Assembly (NCBI RefSeq): GCF_036588685.1
Contig: NC_086377.1
Location: forward strand, 71,802,283 to 71,866,282
DNA length: 64,000 nt
Source of the DNA: Mytilus trossulus
Taxonomy: Eukaryota > Mollusca > Bivalvia > Mytilida > Mytilidae
Direction of reading: 5' to 3'
Position 1 is the stretch's first letter; every line of letters begins with the position of its first letter. Of the stretch, positions 36,855-48,300 are shown piece after piece. Position numbers and translations under genes: made by a program. The notes under the pieces are model-generated. The model did no database searches and had not been told where the DNA came from. It was given only the letters and a program-made list of their open reading frames with translations.

Positions 36855-37170
36855 AGTAAAATCACAAAAATACTGAACTCAGAGGAAAATCAATTAGGAA
36901 AGTCCATAAACACATGGCAAAATCAAAAAACAAAACGCATCAAAAACGAATGGACAAGAACTGTCATATTCCTGACTTGGTACAGGCATTTTCAAATGTA
37001 GAAAATGGTGGATTAAACCTGGTTCTATAGCGCTAACCCTCTCACTTTAATAACAGTCTCATCAAATTCCGTTACATTTACATGATGCGTTAAATAAACA
37101 GTCACAATCAATAAAATAGTCAAAAATATGGGAACATCAGTCATCATCGTATAACAATTTAACAGGACAC
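36855..37170 (+). repeat. Interspersed repeat (CACAAAAATACTGAACT family), longest copy
   Basis: AATCACAAAAATACTGAACTC..ACTGTCATATTCCTGACTTGG..ACAGGCATTTTC..GGTGGATTAAACCTGG..AGTCTCATCAAATTCC..GGAACATCAGTCATCATCG. Confidence 0.88.
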
Positions 37171-37194
37171 AACAACATCTACTATCTATGAACA

Positions 37195-37270
37195 CATGGA
37201 TTGATTTGAGTGTCTGACGTCAGAAAAATTATATACGTCACATAAATTTGTCGTTCAATGTGCATATAAA
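37195..37270 (+). repeat. 76-bp repeat, second copy at 44,888
   Basis: CATGGATTGATTTGAGTGTCTGACGTCAGAAA..TATATACGTCACATAAATTTG..GTTCAATGTGCATA matches 44,888-44,958 with only a few differences. Confidence 0.9.
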
Positions 37271-37399
37271 AAGAACGCTATAAAAAAATGTTCGTTGTTA
37301 AAATAAAGTACACATAACTTCTGAAGGATTTGCCTTCATCTGCAATTATAATGTATGGTGACGGTCATACCCGCTGCAGGTTTGTGCACCTGTCCTGGT

Positions 37400-37612
37400 T
37401 ATTTCAGAGACCTGTCTTTCAGCACTGCAGTTATCGTTTGTTGATGTGGTTCATTTGTATTTTCCCGTTTGGAAATATAATTTAGATCGTTGGTTTTCAT
37501 GTTCGAATTGTGTACAATACTAAGTTGTGGTCCCTTGTAGCTTGCTGGTTGGTCTTGATCAAAGCACTGTGTAAAAGGCCGTACTTTGACCTATGTTTGT
37601 TATTATCAGGTT
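37400..37612 (-). repeat. SINE-like repeat body, reversed
   Basis: Read on the minus strand it follows the body of the 20.2-kb copy: AGGTCAAAGTACGGCC, AAACGGGAAAATACAAATGA and ACGATAACTGCAGTGCTGAAAG. Confidence 0.65.
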
Positions 37613-39145
37613 GGGGCCAACCCTCCCTCAAACAAGGGCATTGAAGGGGTCATTTTACCATGTTTACTGTTCAGTCTGTTGTAGAAAAGAAAATAGAAAT
37701 ACTAAGGATTTGTACAGTGCTACTATACAAAACCTTTGACAACTTAGAATTTTTTAATCAAAAAGAGGAGAAATACATTATATTTTAAACAACTTTTCTG
37801 AAAGAGGGATCAGGGTCCACTTATTTTGAATAATATTAAACTGTTAAAGTAAATGTGATAACATGGTTTAATTCCAGGAATATTACAAAATTCTTGGACA
37901 TGTTTTGACCATTTAATATCAAATATTATAGTTCTTTGGGAAAATATAAGCCCTTTTGTACTTAAACATGTTAAAGTGTTTATACAAAAAAATTTATTAT
38001 ATCTTTAATATTTTGACCCCTCATAAAAGGGATATTCATAACATTAAAGGGTTGTTCTGAACCTGATTATGACTTGGATGGAGAATTGTCTCATTGTCAG
38101 TCACACATACATAGACCCAATTATTTCTTGTTGAACAGGGAAAAAATACTTCATAAATTAAAGAAATATGTCAAGGTACAAGTGATAAATCAAGTTTTAA
38201 TATTGTCAAAACCTACTATTTTATGTTTACAAAAAAAATTATAATCGCTCGCCTTTACATTTTAAGCTTCGCCTCAAAAATTTGCAAATTAAATATTTTT
38301 TTATTAAAATTTTCAAATCGCTCGCTCGCCCCAATTTTTGGAGTCCAAAAATCCGTAGAACAAGAAATTAAATTGGTGTGGCCTAATAAGATATTTTAAT
38401 TGTAAAACGCTTCTCCTGGCCATCAAAATTGTCTCTTTTTTTTAAGGAAATTGGTAGTATTCTAAAATATGGATTCTTACTCTTAATGTGATATCAATCG
38501 ATATTTTTTTTATTTTTTAACATTACTGTCTTTAATTTTCATTTCAAGTTTTTCAATTCTAATGCATTTTTTTTATTTAACGCACCTCCTGGCCATCAAA
38601 TTGTCTCTTTTTTAATGTTCTTAAATATGAAATTTAGCAATTAATGTGTTATAAATTGTTTTACATTTTTTAAACATTTGTATCTTGAATATCACTGATA
38701 TGTAAGTGAATTGGTTTTAAAGGATAGTTTAATATTGACAAAAATCCTATTTACAGAATAAGTTTCGATCTTGTAAATACATATCAGTTTGTTCAAGCGA
38801 TATACAAATGTAGCGATTGACGTCAAATCGGTGTAAAACAAACATAATCAAAGGACAAACTGTTCATATCTGATGCCCCTTCAACACACCACTAAAAGAT
38901 AAATAAACAATTAAATGGATGTGATCAAGCATCCCTGTAAATAAATTGAATTTAAAATGAAATTACCACTTAATATTAATGGAATTAGTTATTATGTATG
39001 AAGGGGTTGATATTTGTTAACAAACAGTTGAAACAAGTAGGTTTAATTGCAAAACATATACAATTAAATATACCGTGTCTAAACAAACGGTGGTGTTATC
39101 AACAGTTCATCAACTACGATTTGTAAGTTGTAAAATACAAAAAAG
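37613..39145. other. No gene recognised
   Basis: AT-rich DNA with a SINE-like end fragment (reversed, about 38,080-38,105: GAGAATTGTCTCATTGTCAGTCACAC) and two T-rich direct repeats containing CTCCTGGCCATCAAAATTGTCTC (38,413 and 38,586). No coding evidence. Confidence 0.5.
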
Positions 39146-39999
39146 ATGTCCATGCTTACAAAGACTTATGGTTTACTTATAACCTTAGTTCTTTGCGCTT
39201 TTGTGTTGACAGCTGATACTTTTAGAGAGTATTTTGGAATGAACATTAAGGATAACTTACATGTTAAATTATTCACAAGTGTGTCGGAAGTGCAGTGTGC
39301 GTATTCATGCTTCGCCAACGAAGGCTGTTGTGCTTCGGGTTATAACATAGTTTTGATGGCGTGCAGCATGGACCTATCTTATAACTGTTGTCCTCCAAAT
39401 GAAACAAACATACACTGGAATAATCTGTACAGAGATAATTTTCGTACGTATATATGCAAATGAATTAATCATACATAGTGTTTCTCGTTTCTTTTTTTTC
39501 TCATAAAGATTATACCGTTGTTTTTTTTCTGTTTCAGATGTTTTACACTAGTCTAGTAATTTTGGGGACATTTGATACATTGGTAATAATAAAATTGATG
39601 GGCCGTGTAGCGAGAGAATTATAGTCTGTTGACATGAGGACATTTTCAATAACAATGAACATATACCCTGTATACATAATTTTTCAGTGGCATTCAAATT
39701 TCTTAACCTTTATCACAGTCGATCTATTACAGGACCTACCTATTGTATTACTTTTCTTATTTGCTCTAGTACAAAATTTGCCACTGCATTTTAAGCAAGC
39801 AACAATCAATCACCTATTGTGGATAATTTTCTCATTGCAACCGTACCACCATCTCCTTATCTTTATATATATTTCATCTCCACCAAAAGATTGCGGTGAC
39901 ATAAAAGGTTTAAGTGGAGTTTATACCATCAACCCTAATAGAGATAGTTGTGGTTTCAGTGTCTACTCTGACGTGACTGCAGATGGCGGAGGTTGGACA
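39146..39999 (+). CDS. Secreted PAN-like exon plus fibrinogen-domain start (partial FReP-type gene)
   Basis: ATG at 39,146 opens a 105-codon frame. Residues 1-24 form a signal peptide (LLITLVLCAFVLTADT). Residues 25-105 hold eight cysteines with C-x3-C-x5-CC and Y-x8-C spacing, similar to PAN/apple domains. A donor at 39,443 (C|GTACGT) is phase-compatible with an exon at 39,890-39,999 that reads DCGDIKGLSGVYTINP and VYSDVTADGGGWT, the N terminus of a fibrinogen C domain, and ends ACA|GTAAGT. The usual VYCD cysteine is Ser here, with a Cys seven residues earlier. Such lectin-like fibrinogen-related proteins act in mollusc immunity. No further fibrinogen exon was found to 42 kb, and a repeat lies between the two exons, so it is a partial gene or a pseudogene. 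Joining the two exons is inference. Confidence 0.5.
39670..39825 (-). repeat. Diverged reversed copy of the CAGTGGCAAATATTTC family
   Basis: CAGTGGCATTCAAATTTCTTAACC..ACCTACCTATTGTATTA..TTGCCACTGCATTTTAAGCAAGCAACAATCAATCA matches the 42.2-kb reversed copy with many substitutions. It separates the two exons above. Confidence 0.75.
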
Positions 40000-40269
40000 G
40001 TAAGTATATTGACCTTTTCAGAATGTAAAGAATCATGGGTTATTTCATTCAAAATCAAAATAACGTGACGTCATTGGTAACATTTCAATTGATTATGACA
40101 TTTTTAACCAATCAATACGTTTTGGTTAACACTTTTGAAAATATTACCCAGAATGCATTATATTCTGAAAAGTCTAATTTGTACATAATCGGTATCTCGG
40201 GTATATAGAAATTGTCACCTTTTAATTTTCTACCGACCGTCAGTAAAACCATTACTGAAGTGACAGCTT

Positions 40270-40490
40270 CCATTTGGCTTTGCAGTCATGTCCGGTGACA
40301 AATCCGATGACATCTGAAGAGAGCGTCGTGCTATGTTCTTTTGAGAACCCTTATCTGTACCACGTCAGGAATATGACTGTTGTTTTCCTTTCAATTGACA
40401 TGTTTGAGCTGTTGATTTTGTCATTTGATTTGTTATTTGTTTTTTTAGCTTTCCGTTTTGAATTTTCCTTAGATGGCATTTGATGGCAAT
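40270..40490 (-). repeat. Interspersed repeat (CACAAAAATACTGAACT family), reversed
   Basis: GTACCACGTCAGGAATATGAC..TTGACATGTTTGAGCTGTTGATTTTG..TTTCCGTTTTGAATTTTCCTT is the complement of the 34.6-kb copy. Confidence 0.8.
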
Positions 40491-40544
40491 AGTTCATATA
40501 TTACGTATTAGGAGCAAATTGTATGGTTTTAGTTATATTGGCAT

Positions 40545-41892
40545 TTAAGTTAAGTAAAGTTTAAGCTGCTTTTTAACTTCATCTAAAGTGTCAAAAGCTG
40601 TGGATCCGTCAGTGCCAATATTAGCTAGGCCTCTTGTTCTTTTGGAATCTGGAGAACAACATTTCAAAAAGGGACGATCTGGATAGTGGATCAACATCTG
40701 CTTCTTTACAGAAGGCTTGGTACATATGGCCAAGATGGCATGGCAAACAGTCCAAACCACTTCTGGTATATAAATCTTTGGTTCATTATGAGCTGACCTA
40801 ATAATCAACACAATTAAACATATACTAGTACTTCATTATGATATATTATGCCAAATTTCGTCCACCCTCCTTGGTATCTAAATAACACTAAGATAATTCA
40901 ATCTTTACTGGGTGTAATTTCAATAATTTCAGAGGGAGTCTTTCAGATTGATTGATTGATTGCTTAACGTCCAGTGGCAAATATTTCATGCATAGGGGAT
41001 GGGAGTCTTTCAGCTATTTGATCATATTGAAAAGCATGAAAAATGCAGGGTATCTAATATTTCATTTAACAACATCTTGGTGTTAATATACATAACATTC
41101 ACTGATCTGGAGTTATGCCCCTATACAAATGGAAAAATAAACTGCTGAATTGTTAGTTTCTGTGCTCTGGCTTCAGTTTGGCTCAACCAAATGTTATACA
41201 CAATACTTATTACCACAAAACTCAGATCAAATACAGATTTGAGTAGGTTCACTTTCACTGCCCTCATTTACGTCTCTGTATAACTATGTGACATGAATGT
41301 TTCCACTGTGTCCTATGAATACTCCTTTTACTGTTATAAGTTTGATATTAAAAACCATCAATCGTAGACAGGAAACAAACTGTAGCATACAGATGGCATT
41401 ACATGTTATATACCTGATGAAATAGTGGATTGAGGAAGAAAACCAAAGTATGAGCAACCTTCAACTGTGGAAGTCTTTCACGGTTTTGCTGAATTTGTTT
41501 TGTGAACCTGAAACAGTATACGAATATTTAAACAAAAATCATAACTTCAGTATCTTTATAACTAATAAAACAATATTAAAAGAAGTATTTCTTGTTCCTA
41601 GTTACTATATTTTACCATGGATTCAAGGATTTTGCCAAGTACATGAATTTAACTGACAACCTCAGTGTTAAAAGCATAGCAATACAGTAGATTTATTACT
41701 TAGACCATTTAGCCATAAACTCCTAATCTCTTTATTTTTTTATTTAAGAAATTTGTCTTAAATACTTATAAGCTATATTTTTTTTATAATACCTTCTACA
41801 TGCATGTAGTCGTGCCTGGTCTATACCATAAACTGTCAGTCCTGGAATCATTTCCTGTAACTGTTTCCCAGTGTAATCTTTTGCCAAAATTG
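40545..41892 (-). CDS. Exons of an unnamed multicopy family (partial or relic)
   Basis: Three minus-strand stretches have a common theme. 41,892-41,790 reads KLSILAKDYTGKQLQEMIPG and LTVYGIDQARLHACR, ending at R|GTATTA. 41,506-41,414 lies between TTTCAG and CAG|GTATAT and reads FTKQIQQNRERLPQLK and FFLNPLF. 40,802-40,545 starts after ATTATTAG, reads KIYIPEVVWTVCHAILA, LIHYPDRPFLKCCSPDSKRT and RGLANIGTDGSTAFDTLDEV, then a stop. I remember the order (AKDYT..MIPGL..ID-AR-HA, then IP.., then CSPS..R..GL..DG..AFD-L) from a family spread in mollusc and cnidarian genomes, without a firm function. Exons 2 and 3 do not join in phase, so an exon is missing or the copy is broken. Confidence 0.45.
40948..40998 (+). 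repeat. Fragment of the CAGTGGCAAATATTTC family
   Basis: GATTGATTGATTGCTTAACGTCCAGTGGCAAATATTTCATGCATA; only the first 50 bp are present. Confidence 0.9.
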
Positions 41893-41939
41893 ACAACTTC
41901 TACGTCTCCATGTTGAAATCATTGGTATTATCGTACAGT

Positions 41940-42382
41940 TTTACAATTGTGGTTGTTAAATCAGGGTGATTGGGGAATAGAAATATGGTCACTTGGTCTT
42001 CTCCCGACCGGCAGTAAAACGCTTGCCGAAGTGGGGCGTCCGTGTGGCTGTGCGGGATGTATCAAGTTCGCAGTCACGTCCGGTCGGAAGAGGGACGTTA
42101 AATTCAATGACTCGTGTAAAGACAGTGCCACGCTCTTTGCACGTTAAGAACTCTTGCGACAACTCTTTGAGGGGTCCGTAGGTGGCCTGTTGCAAGGCAA
42201 AATGTCTGTCCCTATTCAATATACCATCATTTTCCAGTGGCAGTCAAAATTTCCCCGACCATCATCCTAGATGGCCTCTATTACAATTACCTACCTACTG
42301 TATTTATTGTTAACGTGTTCTCGTCCTGAATATGCATGAAATATTTGCCACTGGACGTTAAGCAACCAACAATCAATCAATG
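41940..42382 (-). repeat. Interspersed repeat (CAGTGGCAAATATTTC family), reversed, near full length
   Basis: The minus strand runs from GATTGATTGTTGGTTGCTTAACGTCCAGTGGCA to GAAGACCAAGTGACCATATTTCTATTCCCC. Three ORFs on both strands here are repeat shadows. Confidence 0.92.
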
Positions 42383-42695
42383 TTAAATCAGGGACTGGTG
42401 AAACCTGTTTCTCCATCTTTATCAACTCTGTTAACACACAAATAAATTGTGTTAATGACTTGTGAGTTAAAGAAGATTGTATACTACTGAGATAAACCTA
42501 CATCATCGGCATAGTAAAATATGTTCCTATTAAATGCAAAGAGCAAATGGGTTTTGATAAAGGGCAGAACAAAAAACAGAATAATGTGTGGTAATATCAG
42601 GATTTTCTTTACTTGTTAATATAACTGGAAAAATCAAAACGCATAAAACAGTTCCTGAAGATAATCTCCATGAAGGACAAAAACAGAAATAGAAA

Positions 42696-43610
42696 ATGAT
42701 GGAGAATCATCCAGATTATCCTCTAGTCACTCAGAAAGTTAAAAAACATTTTCATCTGAATGATACATGTACAGCTATGTGGACAGATGGAAATACATAC
42801 AAAGGTCTTAAAATAAATCTTCTCGAGTTAACACTTCTAGTTCAGTCTTTTTTACCTATTGCATTTTGTCTTCAAGAAACTCATCTAAAAGAAAGTGACA
42901 ACGTATCTTTAAAAGGATACAACATGTATAGCACATTTTCTAAGGTAGATGAACGTGCTGCAGGCGGATCATCCATTTTTGTGAAGGACAACGTCATTCA
43001 TAGCACAGTCCAACTCACAACGGATCTGCAAGCAGTTGCAATTCGTTTATCATTAGACAAAACAATTACATTATGTTCGATATATATTCCACCTAATTCA
43101 ATTATCGATAAAGCAAAACTCAAAAACCTCACTGATCAATTACCCTCACCATTTATACTTATGGGCGACTTCAATGCCCACAATCCATTATGGGGTAGCA
43201 AGACTCATAATGCCAAAGGTAAGATCATTGAGGACTTTGTCTCTCAAGAAGGATTATGCATTTTTAATGATGTATCTAATACGTATCTTCATCCTGGAAA
43301 CGGGTCTTATTCTTCTATTGATATCACTATATGCGATCCCTCTCTGCTTCTGGATTATTCATGGCGTGTTCATGATGATCTATGCGGAATTGATCATTTT
43401 CCAATAGTACTTGAACATCTTTTTAATTCTGCCCAACAGAGAGTACCACGTTGGAAACTTGACAAGGCGGACTGGTCCCTGTTTGAGAATCTCTGTCGAG
43501 CGGAACTTCAGTCAAAGATGTTTGAGACTGTGCAGAAATTCACTAGGGAGATCATTAAAAAAAAGCAAGCCATACAAAATACTGCCCTGGTGAAAATTCA
43601 TATTCAGTGA
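42696..43610 (+). pseudogene. Jockey-type LINE endonuclease domain, 3'-truncated
   Basis: The 304-codon open frame contains an apurinic-type endonuclease of non-LTR retrotransposons: NLLELTLLVQSFLPIAFCLQ-ETHL, AGGSSIFV, ITLCSIYIPP, FILMGDFNAHNPLWG, TYLHPGNGSYSSIDITIC, and GIDHFPIV with the catalytic H. The conserved Q-ET, GDFN and DH residues are all present. The first 30 or so codons do not match the family's WNCRG start, so the 5' end is replaced. It stops at 43,610 after a basic stretch; no reverse transcriptase follows. The element is dead, but the frame is still clean. Confidence 0.85.
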
Positions 43611-44358
43611 TGCCAAAAATTCACATTGTCCCTACAGAATAAATTCAAAAAGACCTCCATATCATGTTTTACAAATTGATTCCAGGCACACTTGAGTAAC
43701 AGGAGATATTCAACTAGTAAATCTAAATATTTATATGCAGGTAGGAGTTTATGTTTATTAATTTAATATTATCAATGACAAAGAGCAAAAATAAATCATG
43801 AATTTTGGTATAAAGTTTGTAAAAAACCCACTTTTTTCATTAAAATGATAATAGTTCCTAATATACTTGCACTTGCAAAATGAGATCATCACTAGGACCC
43901 GAGATGTGGATTCCGGATTTGGACAAAAAAGGGGGGTGCGTGTCCAAACAATAATGGAAGTTATTAATTAAGTGCGACATAACGAGTTCACACTAACCAT
44001 TAATTTGTTCACACACAAGGGTTCAGAGCCCATCTAAATCCCACGGTGGCACCTCTGCCATTTGCACAAGAGATGAAATCAGAGATGGAATGCAAGATGT
44101 AAATATTCTATTTTATGAAAGTCCTGCCTATCACAATTAAATATTCTCTGAAATAGAAACAATTATGAATTAGGAACTTCAATAAATTAAGCAAGCAATA
44201 ACAGAATATGTGTTTATCTGCCCCAACAAGACGTAGGCTTATTATGAAACGCTTGACGGCGAGTACAAAAAAAAAACACTTAGTGTTTCCGTCAGCCGAT
44301 CCGACTTCCGCCGCGTCATTCAAACGTTTCTCTCTCGCATTTCAAGACAATAATGCTA
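43611..44358. other. No gene recognised
   Basis: AT-rich sequence following the LINE fragment. The 71-codon minus ORF at 44,108-44,323 has no recognisable feature. Confidence 0.45.
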
Positions 44359-44680
44359 CGACATGTTAAATAAATTCAAAAGGGCAGGTGCAAGAGCTAT
44401 ACCAACCTACTCGATTCTGGTATTGGTAGAACGGCGACATTTCAAATTTTTCAAAAAGTGCTGTGCCTAGTTATATAGCGTTCGTTTAAAGGAAATTTCA
44501 GAACCTGAAGTGCCAAAAAACGTTTTATTGTTTTTTATTTACAAAACCTCTGCTATCAAACTAGGCACAGCACTTTTCCAGTAAAATAAGTTATCCCGAT
44601 CACAGGGAGCCCAAAACCAGGGCGATCCGATTTCATCTTGCACCTGCCCTTTTGACTTATTTGGGAAATGTCATTACTTT
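44359..44680. mobile_element. Fold-back MITE-like element, ~0.3 kb
   Basis: Long imperfect inverted arms: GACATG..AAATAA..TCAAAAGGGCAGGTGCAAG on the left and its complement at 44,637-44,673, plus an inner pair AAAGTGCTGTGCCTAG (about 44,455) and CTAGGCACAGCACTTT (about 44,562). The sequence can fold into one hairpin. No coding capacity. A target duplication was not resolved. Confidence 0.8.
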
Positions 44681-44887
44681 CAGTTTGAAGTCACGTGACA
44701 CCAATGTATTTATATTTTTCTATAAATAAAAGTTTGGAATGAAATTCAGAAAAGATATTTTCCCCCTTTTTACGCTTTTAACGTGCATTTTTGGCATATA
44801 GGCAAAGAAAACTCACTTTGAGTTCAATATGTTTTTTTCCTGAGTATAAAATGGGATTTTTTTCGAAACGCCCTTAACGTCGCTGCG

Positions 44888-44958
44888 CATGGATTGATTT
44901 GAGTGTCTGACGTTAGAAAAATTATATACGTCACATAAATTTGTTGTTCAATGTGCAT
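44888..44958 (+). repeat. Second copy of the 76-bp repeat at 37,195
   Basis: CATGGATTGATTTGAGTGTCTGACGTTAGAAA..GTTCAATGTGCATA. The copy lies 200 bp left of the large transposon. Confidence 0.9.
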
Positions 44959-45162
44959 ACAAACAATTTTAAAAATTTTTCATAGGTAATGTACGCATAC
45001 AGAGTTAAAAAATCAAAAGTATGTAAGAATAAATTACAGAAATAGACCGAGATTCAAAATAGTTCAAAGGTTATACATAGAATTTATGAGAATCCAAAAA
45101 TTGTCAATTCCACTACGCCATTGATTGATTTTGACGTTTGTGGTTCAACGTATATAGTAATA

Positions 45163-45220
45163 GGGATCATTCGTAATTTTTCTTCCTGTAGACGTCGCTG
45201 GTGTTCCATAAGTGGTTGTC
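45163..45220 (+). repeat. Left terminal inverted repeat of the ISL2EU-type element
   Basis: GGGATCATTC at the tip and GTTCCATAAGTGGTTGTC at 45,203-45,220, separated by a diverged middle. The transposase ATG follows 95 bp further on, so this end probably also contains its promoter. Confidence 0.85.
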
Positions 45221-45314
45221 GTAAGCGCTTTAATCACTTGGACGCTTGAATTGCATTACGCGGCATTTGTTTACATTAGAAACCAAAATGAACAGTCGAT
45301 AAATTGACCATACT

Positions 45315-48300
45315 ATGCCCCAATATTGTTGTGTGCCCGGCTGCAATAATTCCGAAGGCGGTCACAGATTTCCAAAAGACACTGAATTCAATTTGAAATG
45401 GAGAGTGGCCATAAAAAGACTTGATCCATCCAACAAAAAGTTATGGAAACCAGGAAAATACGACCAAGTTTGTCACAATCATTTCACGCCAGGAGATTAT
45501 AGAACCACTGGATTAGGTTATTATATTTATATTTTTCTTGAATTCAGTTATGTTTAAACTTATTTGTTTTGATTATTCTCGATTAAACAGTTGTTTTGAC
45601 AGATTATTCACAAAAAGGGGGTATTTACGAGTGATGTAATTTTCTTTGAAATAATAAAATTTTGTCAGTTTTTTACCAGTCCCTTTTACATTTGTTTACA
45701 AGGTAAATCAGATAATTTCTAGGAAATAGGAGAATAAATTTGCAAGTGAAACATAAACATGAAAAAAAAAAATGCTTAAAAAGATGAGTAATCTTGATAT
45801 ATAATATATGAAGTCGGACCATTTGAACTTCTGATAGAAGTCAATCCTTCATGGGGAAATTTGAAAAGCGTCAAACATAGACCCATATTTTTAAATATCG
45901 TCACATTATTTGAACACGGATGTGGATAAACCCACACATTTTTCCTTTGAAATTTATTCAATTTCTAAATTTCTAAATGATATTGTATCAATAAAAATTG
46001 CTCTTCTTTGTTTATTTTGTATTGCTTTGTTCAAAACTTCAGAGACAGAGAAAAATAATTTTTCTTTGTCTTTATGATATCTTGTATTACAGAAACTTCA
46101 AAGTAAATTCAGAATTTTTGTTGTTGTCATGAATCAAATTGGAGATTTATTTTAAAATATTGTTTGATGCAATTACATTTTATTTATGGCTTACAAATCA
46201 TTCAATATTTGTAAGTGTAAATCATAAATGATAAACACAAAGTTTCATTTCTTATATAATTTAACAGGGAACAACCATTTAACTTTGAAAAAAAGTATGG
46301 ATCTCTACTGTCAGAGCAAAAGCATAATGTTTTTTTTATTTCTTACGTCACATATATAAAAGTATTATTTTTAATATCTTTACATTAACAGTAAGATTTT
46401 TTTTCCCTCTCCAAATTTGGAAATAATATAAAAACAACACAAAAACAAGCCCTGCATTAAATGGTTGTCCCTTAGGAACACTAAAAACAATTCTGAATTT
46501 ACCTTTATTTAAATAGCATGATGCTTTGTGGTTTCTTGTTTTAATATTTCAGATGCCATCATGGAAAACAGACATTTTACTCAACCATGAAATGATGGAT
46601 GGGATACATTATTATTTTTGTTATGAATTCATGGTTAAAATTCAAGACTGGCTACAACTGCTAGGATTAACATTGAGTCACTGGAGACACCTTAGCTGAT
46701 AACAGAGGTTGACAGTTTTATTATAAAATTTTAAACGAAACTTGATTTGGTGCAGTGACAAGGGATATTTATGATAGGTATAGGAAGATGTGGTATGACC
46801 CTTGAAAAATAGAATTTATCCTTGTGATAAGGGACAACATCAAAAGCTTAATCTACATGTAGGATAAAAAAAAACTTAATTCACATAGTTTTTTACACAT
46901 ACCTTCCTCCTCTTAACTTAATTTGGGGAAAATTGATGGATTGCTACATGTAATTTGTTGTCAGAATTAAGCACAGAACTAGAATGATTGTGAACTTTCT
47001 GGTATGAATTTCAAGTGTTTATGAAAAAACAACTTACTATGTTTCAAACACAGACTGTTACAAGACAGTGAGACACTTACAAATGTATATCATGTACATC
47101 ATTCACATGCAAATATAATTTCAGAATCAATAAGAATATTCAATGCATATTAATATATATGCATGATATGACATAATGTGTAGTTACCTACAAGTAAATG
47201 TAAGCTAAATATAATTGCAAATAAGAGATGGCATCAAAATGTCAATGTAGGATTAAATACTTAATTCAAATAATCCCCCCCCCCCCATTTACTTCATTTA
47301 TAAAAAAAATTGATTAATTGCTATTTAAGCTCAGAATTAAGCACAGAACTAGATTGTTTGTGTACTGCTTTCTCACAATCCAAGATAAAACACTTTATTT
47401 ACCTTTACCTTCAGGGGATAATATATTTTGTATAATGTTTGGTAAAACTTTTTTTTAGGTGAACGTTCACGGTTGAAGGCTGAAGCAATACCATCAATTT
47501 TTAATTTCGGACCATCTATAAAAGAAGAATCACCAAGAGCTAAACGTTTCAAACAGAGATCTGCAGATGAGCCAATACTGATACTTAATAATTTTGATTA
47601 TCCATATGAAGCAGAAGTAATTTCGTCTGAACCTAACAGTGAGAAGCCTATTATAACAGTAGATGATGTTTCCTCTAGATCTAAGAACCAAGGAATTCAA
47701 TGTGATATTCCTTCATTTGGAACATTTAGCATAAAAAGCTTCAAGTTCAATGATAAATTGATAAATTATTACACTGGTTTTGATGATTATGATCATTTTA
47801 TGATATTTTTTCATTGTCTTGGACAAGCCGCATATGAACTCCAGTACAAGTGCTCTTTATTACACCCAACAGATCAACTGTTTTTAACCTTGATAAAATT
47901 GAGGCAGGCAAAAGAGGATGTAGAACTGGCAATGTTGTTCAAAATTTCAGAGTCTACAGTTTCTAGAGTTATCATGACATGGATAAATTTTTTATACTTT
48001 CAATTGAAAGAATTAGATGTGTGGCCATCAAAAGAAATCATAGAAGAAACTATGCCAGTTGACTTCAAGAAAAAGTTTCCCAATACTCGTGTTATCTTAG
48101 ATGCAACTGAGGTACCAATTGAAAAACCCACAAATGTGAGTTGCCAAAGCACCACTTGGTCAAACTATAAACATAGAAACACTCTGAAAACTATGATTGG
48201 CTGTAGTCCGAGGGGAGCCGTAACTTTTGTGTCAGATGCTTTTGGTGGATCTGCAAGTGACAGACAAATTGTAGAAAAATCTGAACTACTTAATCCAGAC

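Larger units (their letters stand above)
36480..38392. repeat. Inverted pair of GGCCACACCAATTTGATT ends, 1.9 kb apart
   Basis: The left copy at about 36,485-36,525 reads AAGGCCACACCAATTTGATTCCTTGTTCGACGGA. The right copy at about 38,345-38,388 is its complement with few changes (CCGTAGAACAAGAAATTAAATTGGTGTGGCCT). They could be terminal repeats of one composite element or two solo MITE ends. Between them lie the repeats listed at 36,855, 37,195 and 37,400, so no single internal gene is present. Confidence 0.65.

Noticed and set aside
40080-42000. Remaining fibrinogen-domain exons downstream of 39,999
   Set aside because: No plus-strand stretch with the expected W-x-Y..G-F-G or calcium-loop motifs was found.
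40948-42382. tRNA-derived origin of the CAGTGGCAAATATTTC repeat
   Set aside because: No A-box, B-box or cloverleaf could be made out.
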